Shown piece after piece: positions 8,834-18,579 of a DNA stretch of 64,000 nucleotides. Origin of the DNA: an uncultured Flavobacteriaceae bacterium. Lineage in GTDB: Bacteria; Bacteroidota; Bacteroidia; Flavobacteriales; Flavobacteriaceae. A program made the position numbers and the translations under genes. The stretch spans positions 20,949 through 84,948 of the forward strand of contig CAJXEB010000001.1 in assembly GCA_913052585.1 (NCBI GenBank), in the 5' to 3' direction. A model generated the notes under the pieces. The model did not search any database, was not told the origin of the DNA, and was given only the letters and a program-made list of their open reading frames with translations. Each line of letters begins with the position of its first letter. Position 1 is the stretch's first letter.

Positions 8834-10099
8834 ATCAAAACCTATATCCTTACGATAATTCATCGCATCGAAATGTAGTTTTTCTATATTTTGATACGAT
8901 TTTTTTAGTGCCTTTTTGTAATTCATGTCCATAGACGTTATTGCTAAAACACGTCCTCCGTTTGTCACGAATTTTTCATCTTTTATGCTTGTACCCGCAT
9001 GAAAGACAATAGAATCTTCAATATTTTTAATTCCTGAAATTATTTTACCTTTTTCATACGCCTCGGGATAACCACCAGAAACTATCATTACTGTAGTAGC
9101 AGCTCTTTCATCAATTTCTATGGAAGTTTTATCTAACTCTTGATGGAAAGTCGCTTCAAACAACTCCACTAAATCACTTTTAATTCTAGGTAGCACCACT
9201 TCGGTTTCTGGATCTCCCATTCGAACATTATATTCTATAACAAAGGGCTCATTATTAACATTTATTAAGCCAATAAAAACAAATCCTTTATAGTCTATGT
9301 TTTCTTTTTGAAGTCCGTTAACGGTTGGAATAACTATTCTCTCTTCTATTTTTTGCATTAAAACATCATCTACAAAAGGAACCGGCGAAATAGCTCCCAT
9401 ACCACCTGTGTTTAATCCAACATCTCCTTCTCCAATTCGCTTATAATCTTTAGCAGTGGGCAATATTTTATAATTTTTCCCATCTGTAAGAACAAAAACA
9501 CTTAATTCTATTCCATCTAAAAACTCTTCAATAACAACTGTTGAACTTGCTGCTCCAAATTTTGAATTAGACAACATATCTTCTAATTCATTTTTAGCTT
9601 CTTCAATATTATTAAGGATTAAAACTCCTTTTCCGGCCGCCAATCCATCTGCTTTTAAAACAAATGGTGGGTTTAGTGTTTCTAAAAATAGTTGTCCTTC
9701 TTTTAAAGTTTCTTTTGTAAAACTTTGATATGCTGCGGTTGGAATTTTATGATCTATCATAAACTCTTTAGCGCGTTCTTTACTCCCCTCCAATAATGCA
9801 CCTGCTTTTGAAGGTCCAATAAGCATTACGTTTTTTAATTCTGGAGATGAAAGAAAATAGTCTGCAATTCCATTTACCAATGGATCTTCAGGGCCTACAA
9901 TGACCATTTTAATATCATTCCTGGTTACACAGTTTTTAATGGCTTCAAAATCATTGACCGAAATTGAAATATTGATTGCAATCTCTGATGTTCCTGCATT
10001 TCCTGGGGCTACAAAAAGCTGGCTACATCTGTTACTTTGTACTATTTTATAAGCAAATGTATGCTCTCGACCACCTGAACCTAAAATTAAAATATTCAT
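8825..10099 (-). CDS. purD: Phosphoribosylamine--glycine ligase
   Basis: This 424-residue ATP-grasp enzyme catalyses the second step of de novo purine synthesis, joining phosphoribosylamine and glycine using ATP. It starts MNILILGSGGREHTFAYKI, the PurD N-terminal signature. It also has VGPEDPLVNGIADY, the LKADGLAAGKGV ATP-grasp segment and the GGMGAISP and RMGDPETEVVLPRI blocks. The length is normal. It stands alone on the minus strand, tail to tail with DUF6341, with a divergent CapK-like gene at its 5' side. A CAAAAATA sequence (reverse of TATTTTTG) at 10123-10130 is a likely -7 box. Confidence 0.97.
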   Translation of the reverse strand: MNILILGSGGREHTFAYKIVQSNRCSQLFVAPGNAGTSEIAINISISVNDFEAIKNCVTRNDIKMVIVGPEDPLVNGIADYFLSSPELKNVMLIGPSKAGALLEGSKERAKEFMIDHKIPTAAYQSFTKETLKEGQLFLETLNPPFVLKADGLAAGKGVLILNNIEEAKNELEDMLSNSKFGAASSTVVIEEFLDGIELSVFVLTDGKNYKILPTAKDYKRIGEGDVGLNTGGMGAISPVPFVDDVLMQKIEERIVIPTVNGLQKENIDYKGFVFIGLINVNNEPFVIEYNVRMGDPETEVVLPRIKSDLVELFEATFHQELDKTSIEIDERAATTVMIVSGGYPEAYEKGKIISGIKNIEDSIVFHAGTSIKDEKFVTNGGRVLAITSMDMNYKKALKKSYQNIEKLHFDAMNYRKDIGFDLT

Positions 10100-10122
10100 T
10101 TTTGAAAAGTATATTAAGGTAT

Positions 10123-10130
10123 CAAAAATA
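10123..10130 (-). promoter_or_regulatory. Probable -7 box of purD
   Basis: The minus strand reads TATTTTTG here, a perfect TAnnTTTG match 24 bp before the purD start codon. No convincing -33 element is seen. Confidence 0.45.
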
Positions 10131-10164
10131 ATTGTTTGTAAATTGATGCCCTAATTTTACTGCA

Positions 10165-11478
10165 TTGAATTTGTTTGAATTAACTCTAAAGTTAAGTGGC
10201 TTTCCTATTAAGGAGGCAAAAGAGCATTTACAGAAAATTCAAGACATCCCTGAGGATAAATATGAAGTTTATATTAAAGGGCAACGAACTCGTATTGCTA
10301 GTTATCATATTGAAAACAATTCTTTTTATAAGTCATTTATTGCCGAAAAATCAGTTGTTAAATGGGAAGAAATTCCTGTTATGCAGAAAAAAGATTTGCA
10401 AGTTCCTTTAAAACTACGTTTTTCAAAAGGGTATTCAACAAAGAATTCTTATATCAATAAAACTTCTGGCTCTAGTGGACATCCGTTAATATTCGCGAAA
10501 GACAACTATTGTCATGCCTTAACTTGGGCGGAAATTATTAATCGGTTTGGATGGCATGGAATAGATTTTAACAAATCTTATCAAGCTCGTTTTTATGGAA
10601 TTTCGTTGGGATTTTTAAATAACAAAAAAGAGCGATTAAAAGATTTATTAAGCTATCGGTTTCGATTTGCAATTTTTGATTTATCTGATGAAAAATTAGC
10701 ATCTTATTATGAACTTTTTAAATCAAAAAAGTTTCAATATATCAATGGCTATACAAGCTCCATTGTATTATTTGCAAAATTTTTAAAGAATAAAAACACA
10801 ATTCTTACGGAAGTTTGCCCCACATTAAAACAATGTGTGGTCACTAGTGAAATGCTTTTTGAAAAAGATAAGCAACTACTTGAAACTTGGCTGGGAGTTC
10901 CAATAATCAACGAATATGGAGCTGCTGAATTGGACTTAATCGGTTTTACCAATCCAAAAAATGAATTTATCGTTAACAGTGAAACGCTTTTTATTGAAAT
11001 TTTAGATGAAAATAATAAGGTTTTGCCCAATGGTCAGTCTGGTAAAATTGTAATTACTTCTTTATACAATAAGGCAAATCCTCTTATTCGATATGAAATT
11101 GGTGATACTGGAGTTTTGTCTGAAAACAGCACTTATAAAACTCCTATATTAAAAGAACTTGTAGGTAGAACCAATGATATTGCAAAATTACCAAGCGGAA
11201 AAGTAGTGCCTGGACTTACTTTTTATTATGTAACCAAAAGTGTAATTGAAGAAGATGGAAATGTAAAAGAATTTATAATCGAACAAACTAAAATAGATTC
11301 CTTTACTATTATTTATTGTTCTGATAATGAATTAAATAAAAATGAAATACATAAAGTTAAAAAAGAGCTTTTTAATTATTTAGAAAGTAATCTTATTTTA
11401 AACTTTGAAAGAGTAGCTGTTTTAAAAAGAAATAAACGTGGGAAATTGAAACAATTTGTTTCAAAAATAAATACTTAA
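10165..11478 (+). CDS. CapK/PaaK-like adenylate-forming enzyme of the polysaccharide locus
   Basis: This 437-residue protein belongs to the phenylacetate-CoA ligase-like (CapK) branch of the adenylate-forming superfamily. The AMP/ATP-binding motif TSGSSG is at residues 100-105 and NEYGAAELD at about 249-257. Such proteins occur in capsule and O-antigen loci; their substrate is usually unknown. The only start in frame is TTG at 10165, because the ATG at 10146 meets a stop after two codons. The gene forms a two-gene plus-strand unit with the next glycosyltransferase and marks the left edge of the exopolysaccharide region. Confidence 0.8.
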   Translation: MNLFELTLKLSGFPIKEAKEHLQKIQDIPEDKYEVYIKGQRTRIASYHIENNSFYKSFIAEKSVVKWEEIPVMQKKDLQVPLKLRFSKGYSTKNSYINKTSGSSGHPLIFAKDNYCHALTWAEIINRFGWHGIDFNKSYQARFYGISLGFLNNKKERLKDLLSYRFRFAIFDLSDEKLASYYELFKSKKFQYINGYTSSIVLFAKFLKNKNTILTEVCPTLKQCVVTSEMLFEKDKQLLETWLGVPIINEYGAAELDLIGFTNPKNEFIVNSETLFIEILDENNKVLPNGQSGKIVITSLYNKANPLIRYEIGDTGVLSENSTYKTPILKELVGRTNDIAKLPSGKVVPGLTFYYVTKSVIEEDGNVKEFIIEQTKIDSFTIIYCSDNELNKNEIHKVKKELFNYLESNLILNFERVAVLKRNKRGKLKQFVSKINT

Positions 11479-11498
11479 AAAGAATCCTTTTGCCAAAT

Positions 11499-12665
11499 AT
11501 GCAGCATAAAGAAATACTTATTATTACTAATTATTTTCCGCCTGAAAGTGGCGCTGCCTCCAATAGGATTAATTCTATGGTAAATGGGTTCTACAAAAAT
11601 AATTATACCGTTTCTGTAGTTTGTCCTTTTCCTAATTATCCTGATGGAAAAACATTTAAGGATTATAGAGGTTCCATTTTAAAAAAAACAGAAGAACCTT
11701 TTGGAACTTTATTTAGGTTATGGATATGGCCAACTAAATCTAAAAATAAATTTGTTAGGCTATTATCTATGATTTCTTTTTCATTGAGCTTAATGATTTT
11801 TCTAATATTCAAAAAAACACCTAAAAAAGTAGTCATTCAATATTCTCCAGTTTTTGTAGGTTTTACTGCAGTTTTTTGGACTACATTTTTAAGAAAAAAA
11901 ATAATTTTAAATGTTTCAGATTTATGGCCTTTAGCTGGATTGGAAATGGGATTATTACAAAAAGGATTCTATTATAATATATTATCAAAAATGGAGAAAT
12001 TTTGCTACAAAAAGTCTCATTTAATTTTAGGGCAATCTGAAGAAATTCTTACACATATTCAATCTTTTGAAATTAATAGCCCTTTATTCCTTTATAGAAA
12101 TTATCCTGATTTTTATACCCCTCAATTAAACATTGATGAAGTTAAAAATGAAATAAAAATAGTCTATGCAGGCTTATTAGGAGTCGCACAAGGGCTTTAT
12201 AAAATATGTTCTGATATCACCTTTACAAAAAACATAAGTCTTCATATTTACGGGTCTGGTCCAGAAACCGAGCTTATTAAAATGTTGAAAAAGCCAAATA
12301 TTTATTATTATGGTGCTATTGAAAGAGAGCTACTTCATAAAGAGCTTTTAAACTGTGATATAGGTTTTGTCCCCTTAATTAATAGAATATATGGGTCGGT
12401 ACCCTCAAAAATATTTGAGTTAAGTCGATTGGGCTTGCCTATATTATATTTTGCAGGTGGTGAAGGTGAAGATATTGTTACTGATAACAATTTAGGGTGG
12501 AATATTCCAGTTGCAGATTATGAAAAATTACAATTTTTTATAGATTCTTTTTCTAAAGATATGTTAGTTGATTTATCCAAGAATAATATCCAAACTGTTT
12601 CTAAAAATAGGTTTTCATTTGAAAAACAATTTGACAGCTTTATAAAAAAAATAGAGAGCATTTAA
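11499..12665 (+). CDS. Glycosyltransferase family 4 (WbuB-like)
   Basis: This is a GT-B glycosyltransferase of about 388 residues. The N-terminus ILIITNYFPPESGAASNRI is the acceptor-side start typical of WbuB/WbpH-like GT4 enzymes, and the C-terminal domain has VYAGLLGVAQGL and VPSKIFELSRLGLPILYFAGGEGE, the nucleotide-sugar-binding region. I chose the ATG at 11499; an in-frame TTG at 11490 would add three residues. It follows the CapK-like gene closely and overlaps the converging sugar-phosphate transferase gene by 4 bp. Donor and acceptor cannot be read from sequence. Confidence 0.85.
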   Translation: MQHKEILIITNYFPPESGAASNRINSMVNGFYKNNYTVSVVCPFPNYPDGKTFKDYRGSILKKTEEPFGTLFRLWIWPTKSKNKFVRLLSMISFSLSLMIFLIFKKTPKKVVIQYSPVFVGFTAVFWTTFLRKKIILNVSDLWPLAGLEMGLLQKGFYYNILSKMEKFCYKKSHLILGQSEEILTHIQSFEINSPLFLYRNYPDFYTPQLNIDEVKNEIKIVYAGLLGVAQGLYKICSDITFTKNISLHIYGSGPETELIKMLKKPNIYYYGAIERELLHKELLNCDIGFVPLINRIYGSVPSKIFELSRLGLPILYFAGGEGEDIVTDNNLGWNIPVADYEKLQFFIDSFSKDMLVDLSKNNIQTVSKNRFSFEKQFDSFIKKIESI

Positions 12666-14017
12666 TATGCCTTATCGTCTCCTCCTAAAGCATCAAAAAC
12701 TGTTTTAAATACAATTCGTAAATCCATTAAAATAGACCAGTTTTCTAGGTAAAATATATCATATTTAACTCTACTTGTAATAAAGTTATCATCTTCCACT
12801 TCGCCTCGAAATCCACTTACTTGAGCCAAACCTGTAATGCCTGGTTTGATAAAGTGACGAACCATAAATTTATCAATCTTTTCAGCATACATATGCGTAT
12901 GACTCACCATATGAGGTCTTGGGCCAACTACAGACATATCGCCTTTAAGAACATTTATAAATTGCGGCAATTCATCAATACTGGTTTTTCTAATAATTTT
13001 ACCAATTTTTGTAACCCTAGGATCATTCTTTTTTATTTGATGAATATGTGCATCTGGGTTAGGCTTCATAGACCGAAATTTATAACAATAAAATTCTTTA
13101 TAATCCAATCCGTTTCTTTTTTGTTTAAAGAAAATAGGACCTTTAGATTCAAATTTAATAATCAATCCAAGAATAGGTGTTAACCAAGATAAAATACCAA
13201 TAATTACTACTAAAGAAAAGAAGATATCAAAACTTCTTTTAATAAAGAGGTTGATTGGCTCGTCTGTAGGAATTCTTCTCATAGACAAAATAGGAAGATA
13301 TCCATAGTAGGTAAAATCTAATTTCTTAGAATAGATTTCTTTATTATCTGGTAAGAATTTTAAGATTTTAAGATTATTATCTGCGTATTCTATTAATTTT
13401 GCTAGCTCTTGATTATTTACTTCTGCAACAGACGAATAAATCTCATCTACTTCATTGTCAGAAATGAATTCAAATATTTCATCAATGCTATACTTATTCT
13501 CGCCTTTTAAATCAAATATTTTTATTAGTTGATAGCCATAATCTGGATTGTCATTAAAATACTTTCTTAATTGATCTGTCTTTTTATTTAATCCAATTAT
13601 TACTACATTTCTTAAGTTACCTTTAAATACTTTTCGATATTTTTTTAGTAAAAAAAAGATGGCAAATTTAACAATGGCTATTGAAGACATCACAAATATT
13701 ACATACTTAATTATGCTAGTAGATTTAATTGATAATTCGTTAAAAAAACCAAAGAAAGCAAATACCAATAATAAAAATATAATTGTTTGTTTTACTATTA
13801 ATCCAAGCATTTTGGTAACACTTGTAAACCTGTAAATTTCATAAAAATTAGATAGTAAAGTAGAAACTATCCAAGAAAATGATATGAAAATAAAAAAGTT
13901 TAAAATATCAGATTTTTCAGAAATAATATCCATTGAAAAATATCCTATAATAATTAAATCTATTATATAAGAAATTGGTCTTAAAAACCCTGAATATCTT
14001 CCTCTTTTAAATATCAT
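12662..14017 (-). CDS. Polyprenyl glycosylphosphotransferase, initiating enzyme of the glycan
   Basis: This 451-residue protein has the WcaJ/WbaP-like layout: about five N-terminal membrane helices (residues 10-125), a soluble nucleotide-binding-like middle domain, one more helix near 263-285, and a C-terminal bacterial sugar-transferase domain. That domain starts with KRSFDIFFSLV and holds the motifs YKFRSM, IDELPQ and VVGPRPH. Such enzymes move a sugar-1-phosphate from UDP-sugar to undecaprenyl phosphate and so start repeat-unit synthesis. It is the last gene of the long minus-strand operon, 3 bp after the UXS-like gene. Confidence 0.92.
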   Translation of the reverse strand: MIFKRGRYSGFLRPISYIIDLIIIGYFSMDIISEKSDILNFFIFISFSWIVSTLLSNFYEIYRFTSVTKMLGLIVKQTIIFLLLVFAFFGFFNELSIKSTSIIKYVIFVMSSIAIVKFAIFFLLKKYRKVFKGNLRNVVIIGLNKKTDQLRKYFNDNPDYGYQLIKIFDLKGENKYSIDEIFEFISDNEVDEIYSSVAEVNNQELAKLIEYADNNLKILKFLPDNKEIYSKKLDFTYYGYLPILSMRRIPTDEPINLFIKRSFDIFFSLVVIIGILSWLTPILGLIIKFESKGPIFFKQKRNGLDYKEFYCYKFRSMKPNPDAHIHQIKKNDPRVTKIGKIIRKTSIDELPQFINVLKGDMSVVGPRPHMVSHTHMYAEKIDKFMVRHFIKPGITGLAQVSGFRGEVEDDNFITSRVKYDIFYLENWSILMDLRIVFKTVFDALGGDDKAY

Positions 14018-14020
14018 TTA

Positions 14021-15010
14021 TTATTTTCTATTGTGCTTTGAAAAATCTTTATGCTCGTTTTTTAATAATTCTTCTGGAGATAAGTTTTTAAAATAATCAA
14101 ACGTTCTCTTCATTCCTTCACTTCTCGATATTTTTGGTTCCCAATTTAAAATCTCTTTAGCTTTTGTAATATCAGGTTGCCTTTGCAAAGGATCGTCAGT
14201 AGGTAAAGCGCTATAAATTATTTTTTGATTTGTTCCAGTTAATTTAATGATTTCTTCAGCAAATTGTAGAATTGTTATTTCATTAGGGTTTCCAATATTA
14301 ACGGGATACGCATAATCACTCATTAATAACTTAAATAACCCTTCAATTTCATCATCAACATAACAAAATGATCTAGTTTGAGAACCGTCTCCAAAAACCG
14401 TTAAGTCTTCGCCTCTAAGCGCTTGTCCCATAAATGCAGGAATCACCCTTCCATCATTAAGTCTCATTCTTGGTCCATAGGTATTAAAGATCCTTGCAAT
14501 TCGTGTTTCTACCCCGTGAAAACGATGATAAGCCATCGTAATGGATTCTTGGAAACGTTTTGCTTCATCATATACTCCTCTAGGGCCAATGGTGTTTACA
14601 TTTCCGTAATATTCTTCAGTTTGAGGATGAACTAAGGGGTCTCCATAAACTTCAGAAGTGGATGCTATCATTATTCTGGCATTTTTTTCTTTAGCTAATC
14701 CTAATAAATTATGCGTTCCTAACGACCCTACTTTTAAGGTTTGAATTGGTATTTTTAAATAATCTATGGGGCTTGCAGGTGAGGCAAAATGAAGAATGTA
14801 ATCTAAATCTCCTGCAACATGAACAAATTTAGAAACATCATGATGATAAAAATCAAAATCTGGATTTTTAAAAAGATGTTCAATATTCTTTAAGTCTCCT
14901 GTAATTAAATTATCCATTCCAATTACACAGTATCCTTCGCTAATAAATTTATCACATAAGTGAGATCCTAAAAATCCAGCTGCTCCAGTAATTAAAACTC
15001 TTTTTTTCAT
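14021..15010 (-). CDS. UDP-glucuronate decarboxylase (UDP-xylose synthase), SDR family
   Basis: This 329-residue extended short-chain dehydrogenase has the NAD-binding motif GAAGFLGSH at residues 9-17, the STSEVYGDP block and the catalytic YDEAKR (YxxxK). The [19 protein letters not shown] region and overall length match UDP-glucuronate decarboxylase, which converts UDP-GlcA to UDP-xylose. The gene immediately upstream, ugd, makes UDP-GlcA, so the two form a logical pair (9 bp apart). A related UDP-sugar epimerase activity cannot be fully excluded. Confidence 0.88.
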   Translation of the reverse strand: MKKRVLITGAAGFLGSHLCDKFISEGYCVIGMDNLITGDLKNIEHLFKNPDFDFYHHDVSKFVHVAGDLDYILHFASPASPIDYLKIPIQTLKVGSLGTHNLLGLAKEKNARIMIASTSEVYGDPLVHPQTEEYYGNVNTIGPRGVYDEAKRFQESITMAYHRFHGVETRIARIFNTYGPRMRLNDGRVIPAFMGQALRGEDLTVFGDGSQTRSFCYVDDEIEGLFKLLMSDYAYPVNIGNPNEITILQFAEEIIKLTGTNQKIIYSALPTDDPLQRQPDITKAKEILNWEPKISRSEGMKRTFDYFKNLSPEELLKNEHKDFSKHNRK

Positions 15011-15019
15011 CTTTTAAAT

Positions 15020-16318
15020 TTATCTACCAATTGATATATATGAAATTCCTTCTCTCTTAACCTCTTCTAAATCATATAAATTTCTTCCATCAAAAATCAC
15101 ATTCTGATTTAAAAGCTCTTTTACTTTTTGAAAATCTGGAGTTCTAAAAATACTCCATTCCGTACAAATCACCAATGCATCTGCATTAATTAATGCGTCA
15201 TACATTGAATCACAATATGTTAAAGAATCACCAAACTGTTTTTCTATATTCGGCATTGCTTCAGGATCATAAACTGATAATGAGACTCCTTTGTTTAGTA
15301 ATTTTTCCATTAAATAAATGGCTGGAGCTTCTCTTACATCATCCGTTTCTGGTTTAAAAGCAAGTCCCCAAACAGCAATTTTTTTATTAGATAAATCACC
15401 ATTGAAATAATTTTCAATTTTAGGGATTAAAATTGTTTTTTGTTTTTCATTAACTTCAATAACAGAATTCAATATTTTAAAATCATAAAATTTATCCTTA
15501 CCTGCTTTCTGGAGTGCTTTTACATCTTTTGGAAAACAAGAACCACCATATCCTATCCCCGGAAATAAAAATCGTTTTCCAATTCTAGAGTCGGTTCCCA
15601 TTCCTACTCTTACCTTATCAACATCTGCTCCTACTTTTTCACAGTAATTAGCAATCTCATTCATAAAGGTTATTTTGGTCGCTAAAAATGCATTTGCTGC
15701 ATATTTTGTTAGCTCTGCAGATTTTTCATCCATAATGATTATTGGATTCCCTGAACGTACAAACGGATTATACAGCTTCTGCATCAATTTAGTTGCTTTT
15801 TCACTGCTAGACCCAATAACTATTCTTTCTGGCTTTAAGAAGTCATCTACTGCATACCCTTCTCTCAAAAATTCTGGGTTGGAGACCACATCAAAATCAC
15901 ATTTTGCGTTTTTTGCAATTGAGCTTTGAACTTTTTCAGCTGTTCCAACAGGAACGGTACTTTTATCAACAATAACTTTATAATTTGTTATTTTTTTTCC
16001 GATTTCATCTGCTACTCCTAATACATAAGATAAATCTGCAGATCCATCTTCATCTTCAGGAGTAGGAAGTGCTAAAAAAATAATTTCCCCATGCTTAAGC
16101 CCTTCATCTAATGATGTTGTAAACTGTAAGCGATTGGCTTTAATGTTTCTTTCAAATAAAACATCTAGATGCGGTTCGTAAATTGGAACTACACCATTTC
16201 TCATTTTTTCTACTTTATCTTTGTCTATATCTACACAAATAACTTCATTGCCTGTTTCAGCAAGACAAGTTCCTGTTACTAAACCTACATATCCAGTTCC
16301 TATTACTGATATCTTCAT
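15020..16318 (-). CDS. ugd: UDP-glucose 6-dehydrogenase
   Basis: This 432-residue enzyme oxidises UDP-glucose to UDP-glucuronate with two NAD+. It starts KISVIGTGYVGLVTGTCLAE, the Rossmann signature, and has GYGGSCFPKDV with the catalytic cysteine in the middle domain and WGLAFKPETDDVREAP in the C-terminal domain. Length and motifs are normal. UDP-GlcA may be used directly or fed to the downstream decarboxylase for xylose. A promoter box sits just upstream at 16358-16365. Confidence 0.96.
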   Translation of the reverse strand: MKISVIGTGYVGLVTGTCLAETGNEVICVDIDKDKVEKMRNGVVPIYEPHLDVLFERNIKANRLQFTTSLDEGLKHGEIIFLALPTPEDEDGSADLSYVLGVADEIGKKITNYKVIVDKSTVPVGTAEKVQSSIAKNAKCDFDVVSNPEFLREGYAVDDFLKPERIVIGSSSEKATKLMQKLYNPFVRSGNPIIIMDEKSAELTKYAANAFLATKITFMNEIANYCEKVGADVDKVRVGMGTDSRIGKRFLFPGIGYGGSCFPKDVKALQKAGKDKFYDFKILNSVIEVNEKQKTILIPKIENYFNGDLSNKKIAVWGLAFKPETDDVREAPAIYLMEKLLNKGVSLSVYDPEAMPNIEKQFGDSLTYCDSMYDALINADALVICTEWSIFRTPDFQKVKELLNQNVIFDGRNLYDLEEVKREGISYISIGR

Positions 16319-16357
16319 TAACTATTTTTCTTTAATTATTTTTTAAAAAATTTACTG

Positions 16358-16365
16358 CAAAAATA
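16358..16365 (-). promoter_or_regulatory. Internal promoter box before ugd
   Basis: The minus strand reads TATTTTTG, a perfect -7 match, 40 bp before the ugd start in the 66-bp gap after the Wzy-like gene. This suggests that ugd, the decarboxylase and the sugar-phosphate transferase can be transcribed apart from the upstream operon. Confidence 0.5.
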
Positions 16366-16384
16366 CAACATACTAGCCTTTAAA

Positions 16385-17611
16385 CTAGCTATCATCGCTT
16401 AGAGATTCGTTTAACTTTTTATCTAAAATGTTTTTATTATTGATTAACAAAATCACTAAAACAAATCCCAAATAATAGGCTCCTACTTGTCGGTGAAAAT
16501 AATTCTCTACCATACCAAATAAAATAATGGATAAAATTAAAGCTGTTGGAAAAAAATGTTTGTAGTTTTTATATACTAAAAAGAAAAGAATTCCTAAAAA
16601 TAAAATTAGACTAATAAGTCCAGCGCTTACATAAAAATCTAAATATTGATTATGAGTGTTAAACCTTTTATCTATAAAATTTTGTCTTGTTTCAATATCC
16701 TCTATTTCGTTTTTATAGCATAACACTAATTTATTGGCCGTTTCTCTAAAACCAATACCAAAAAGGCCAGATGTATTTTCATTGATGATTTTTGAAGTAC
16801 AGTCCCAAATTTGTGTTCTATACCCTAAAGGCAGGCTAGACTCTGTATAAGTAACTTCTGAAATATCTGTACTTGGTTGAAAAACAGTTGGAAACTTAAA
16901 ATAACTTGTTATCAATATTGCAACTAATACTACTACTGTAATAGTAAGTCTAATCTTTTTTTCTTTGCCATAAAATTGTCTCAAAACAACTAAAAAAAAT
17001 AAAATTACTAAAGCTGTTTTAGACATTATTAATAATAAATAAGAAACATTTATTATAATACTTGCCAAATAATATTTATTATCAGGATGGTACTTTTTTG
17101 TTAAATATTTATAAGAAATTAGAATACTTAACAGGCATAAAAGACCAACATAAACCCTGTCTATTAATAGTGCATCAACAGTTTCTTGAAAAAATAGTAT
17201 GGAAACATCTGAATTTTGATTGACTAATATTAAAAACTGAACCAGTGTATAAATAATAGCGATAAAGGAAGAAAAAATAATTGCTTTGTTTACCTTTTTA
17301 AAATCTGCAATGGGTAAATATAAAAATACAATACCAATAGGAAGCATCATTGTTTTTATAAATACAAAATCTAATTCAAACCTTCCCTGAATAAGTGAAT
17401 TGGCAAGTAGAAATAAAATAAAAAATACCAATAAAAGAGTAGAGCTTATTGATATTTTTTTTAAATCTTTTTTTGTAATTATAAAAGGGAATGCTATAAC
17501 CAATATTAGCATTAAAATATTTGGTAATGCCCTTACGTACTCATCAAAAGGAAGGATGAGGTATAATAATATAAAAACATACGGATATATTGCTGCTAAT
17601 AGTATTCTCAC
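16385..17611 (-). CDS. O-antigen ligase/polymerase family membrane protein (Wzy/WaaL-like), copy 1
   Basis: This 408-residue protein has about eleven predicted membrane helices and one large periplasmic loop in the C-terminal half. The loop holds the family pattern R-x2-IWD, FGIGF and THNQYLDFYVSAG, with the conserved histidine of Wzy_C/WaaL proteins. Such proteins either polymerise lipid-linked repeat units or ligate the glycan to lipid A-core; sequence alone does not separate the two. It is one of three such proteins in this locus. Confidence 0.8.
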   Translation of the reverse strand: MRILLAAIYPYVFILLYLILPFDEYVRALPNILMLILVIAFPFIITKKDLKKISISSTLLLVFFILFLLANSLIQGRFELDFVFIKTMMLPIGIVFLYLPIADFKKVNKAIIFSSFIAIIYTLVQFLILVNQNSDVSILFFQETVDALLIDRVYVGLLCLLSILISYKYLTKKYHPDNKYYLASIIINVSYLLLIMSKTALVILFFLVVLRQFYGKEKKIRLTITVVVLVAILITSYFKFPTVFQPSTDISEVTYTESSLPLGYRTQIWDCTSKIINENTSGLFGIGFRETANKLVLCYKNEIEDIETRQNFIDKRFNTHNQYLDFYVSAGLISLILFLGILFFLVYKNYKHFFPTALILSIILFGMVENYFHRQVGAYYLGFVLVILLINNKNILDKKLNESLSDDS

Positions 17612-17646
17612 TTACTAAGTCATTTATTAATGTACAAAACAAACTC

Positions 17647-18414
17647 CTATTTTTCAGAATAAGAGGGAGTGCCTTTAATCTTTTCTTTAAACACTAAATA
17701 TATAAATTTACTATTACCTACTAAGTATCTTTTCCACATTCTTTTTGGTTCTTGTATAAATCTATAAAACCATTCCAGCCCATTATTTTGCATCCACAAT
17801 GGGGCTCTTTTTGTAAGGCCCGCAATAACATCAAAACTACCGCCAACTCCCATAATAAAATTGACCGCTTTTAATTCGTTTTTAAACTCGTATAAAAAGT
17901 TTTCTTTTTTAGGTGAAGTAATCGCAACAAACAACATGTTTGCTCCGCTAGAAGCAATTTCGTTAGCTATAGAAGCTTCATCTTCTTTATGGTAATAGCC
18001 ATTTCTATAACCCGCTATTAAGTTTTTACCATATTTTTCGGTATAAATAGAAATCACTTTTTTGACTACTTCTTCTTTGGCACCAAATAAAAATATTTTA
18101 TGATTATTTTTATAAGCAAGCTCCACCAAATTTTGCATTAAATCGATCCCAGCGACTCTTTCTTTTAATGGTTTGTTTAAAAATTTAGCTGCCCATACCA
18201 CGGCTTGACCGTCTGCATTGATAATATCGCTATTATTGACACTTTCCCGTAATTGATTATCCTTTTGCAGTTGAACAATCTTTCCAGCATTAACCACAAC
18301 GTGATGTATACTCTCCTTATTAACAATGGTTTTGTTAACTATTGCAAGTGTTTCGTCCATCGAAAGATTATGGATGGAAGTATTTAGAATATTAATTTTT
18401 TGAGGAAAATTCAC
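17647..18414 (-). CDS. WecG/TagA/CpsF family glycosyltransferase (GT26)
   Basis: This 255-residue protein has the GT26 layout: VVVNAGKIVQLQKD near the start, INADGQAVVWAA, then AGIDLMQNL, IFLFGAKEEVV, the GYRNGYY segment, a GVGGSFDVIAG motif and a C-terminal GLEWFYRF-x4-PKRMWKRY tail that contacts the membrane. WecG adds ManNAcA to lipid-linked GlcNAc in enterobacterial common antigen. WecB and WecC for UDP-ManNAcA are in the same locus, so ManNAcA is the likely donor here too (inference). Confidence 0.9.
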   Translation of the reverse strand: MNFPQKINILNTSIHNLSMDETLAIVNKTIVNKESIHHVVVNAGKIVQLQKDNQLRESVNNSDIINADGQAVVWAAKFLNKPLKERVAGIDLMQNLVELAYKNNHKIFLFGAKEEVVKKVISIYTEKYGKNLIAGYRNGYYHKEDEASIANEIASSGANMLFVAITSPKKENFLYEFKNELKAVNFIMGVGGSFDVIAGLTKRAPLWMQNNGLEWFYRFIQEPKRMWKRYLVGNSKFIYLVFKEKIKGTPSYSEK

Positions 18415-18430
18415 TTTTTCGTTTAGGTTA

Positions 18431-18438
18431 CAAAGATA
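18431..18438 (-). promoter_or_regulatory. Internal promoter box before the GT26 gene
   Basis: The minus strand reads TATCTTTG (TAnnTTTG) 17 bp before the GT26 start, in a 165-bp gap. The -33 region is not clear. Confidence 0.45.
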
Positions 18439-18498
18439 AAAAAGAGGGCTCTAGTATTTTAGCATTAATCAAAAAAAGTTAGGTCATCCTTCAGTGTT

Positions 18499-18524
18499 AT
18501 TAATGTGGCGTTTCCACAATTAAT
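18499..18524. repeat. Inverted repeat in gap between two glycosyltransferase genes
   Basis: The arms ATTAATGTGG and CCACAATTAAT pair with a single bulged base around a 5-nt loop. There is no T-run on either side, so it is not a standard intrinsic terminator. It could be an operator or an RNA processing hairpin within the operon. Confidence 0.4.
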
Positions 18525-18579
18525 GTAATCCATATAATATCTAATTGAAGAATAAGAAAAACTTAAATTTTTATGTCTT

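Noticed and set aside
18499..18524. Intrinsic terminator between the two glycosyltransferase genes
   Set aside because: The stem is good but no T-run follows on either strand, so I listed it as an inverted repeat only.
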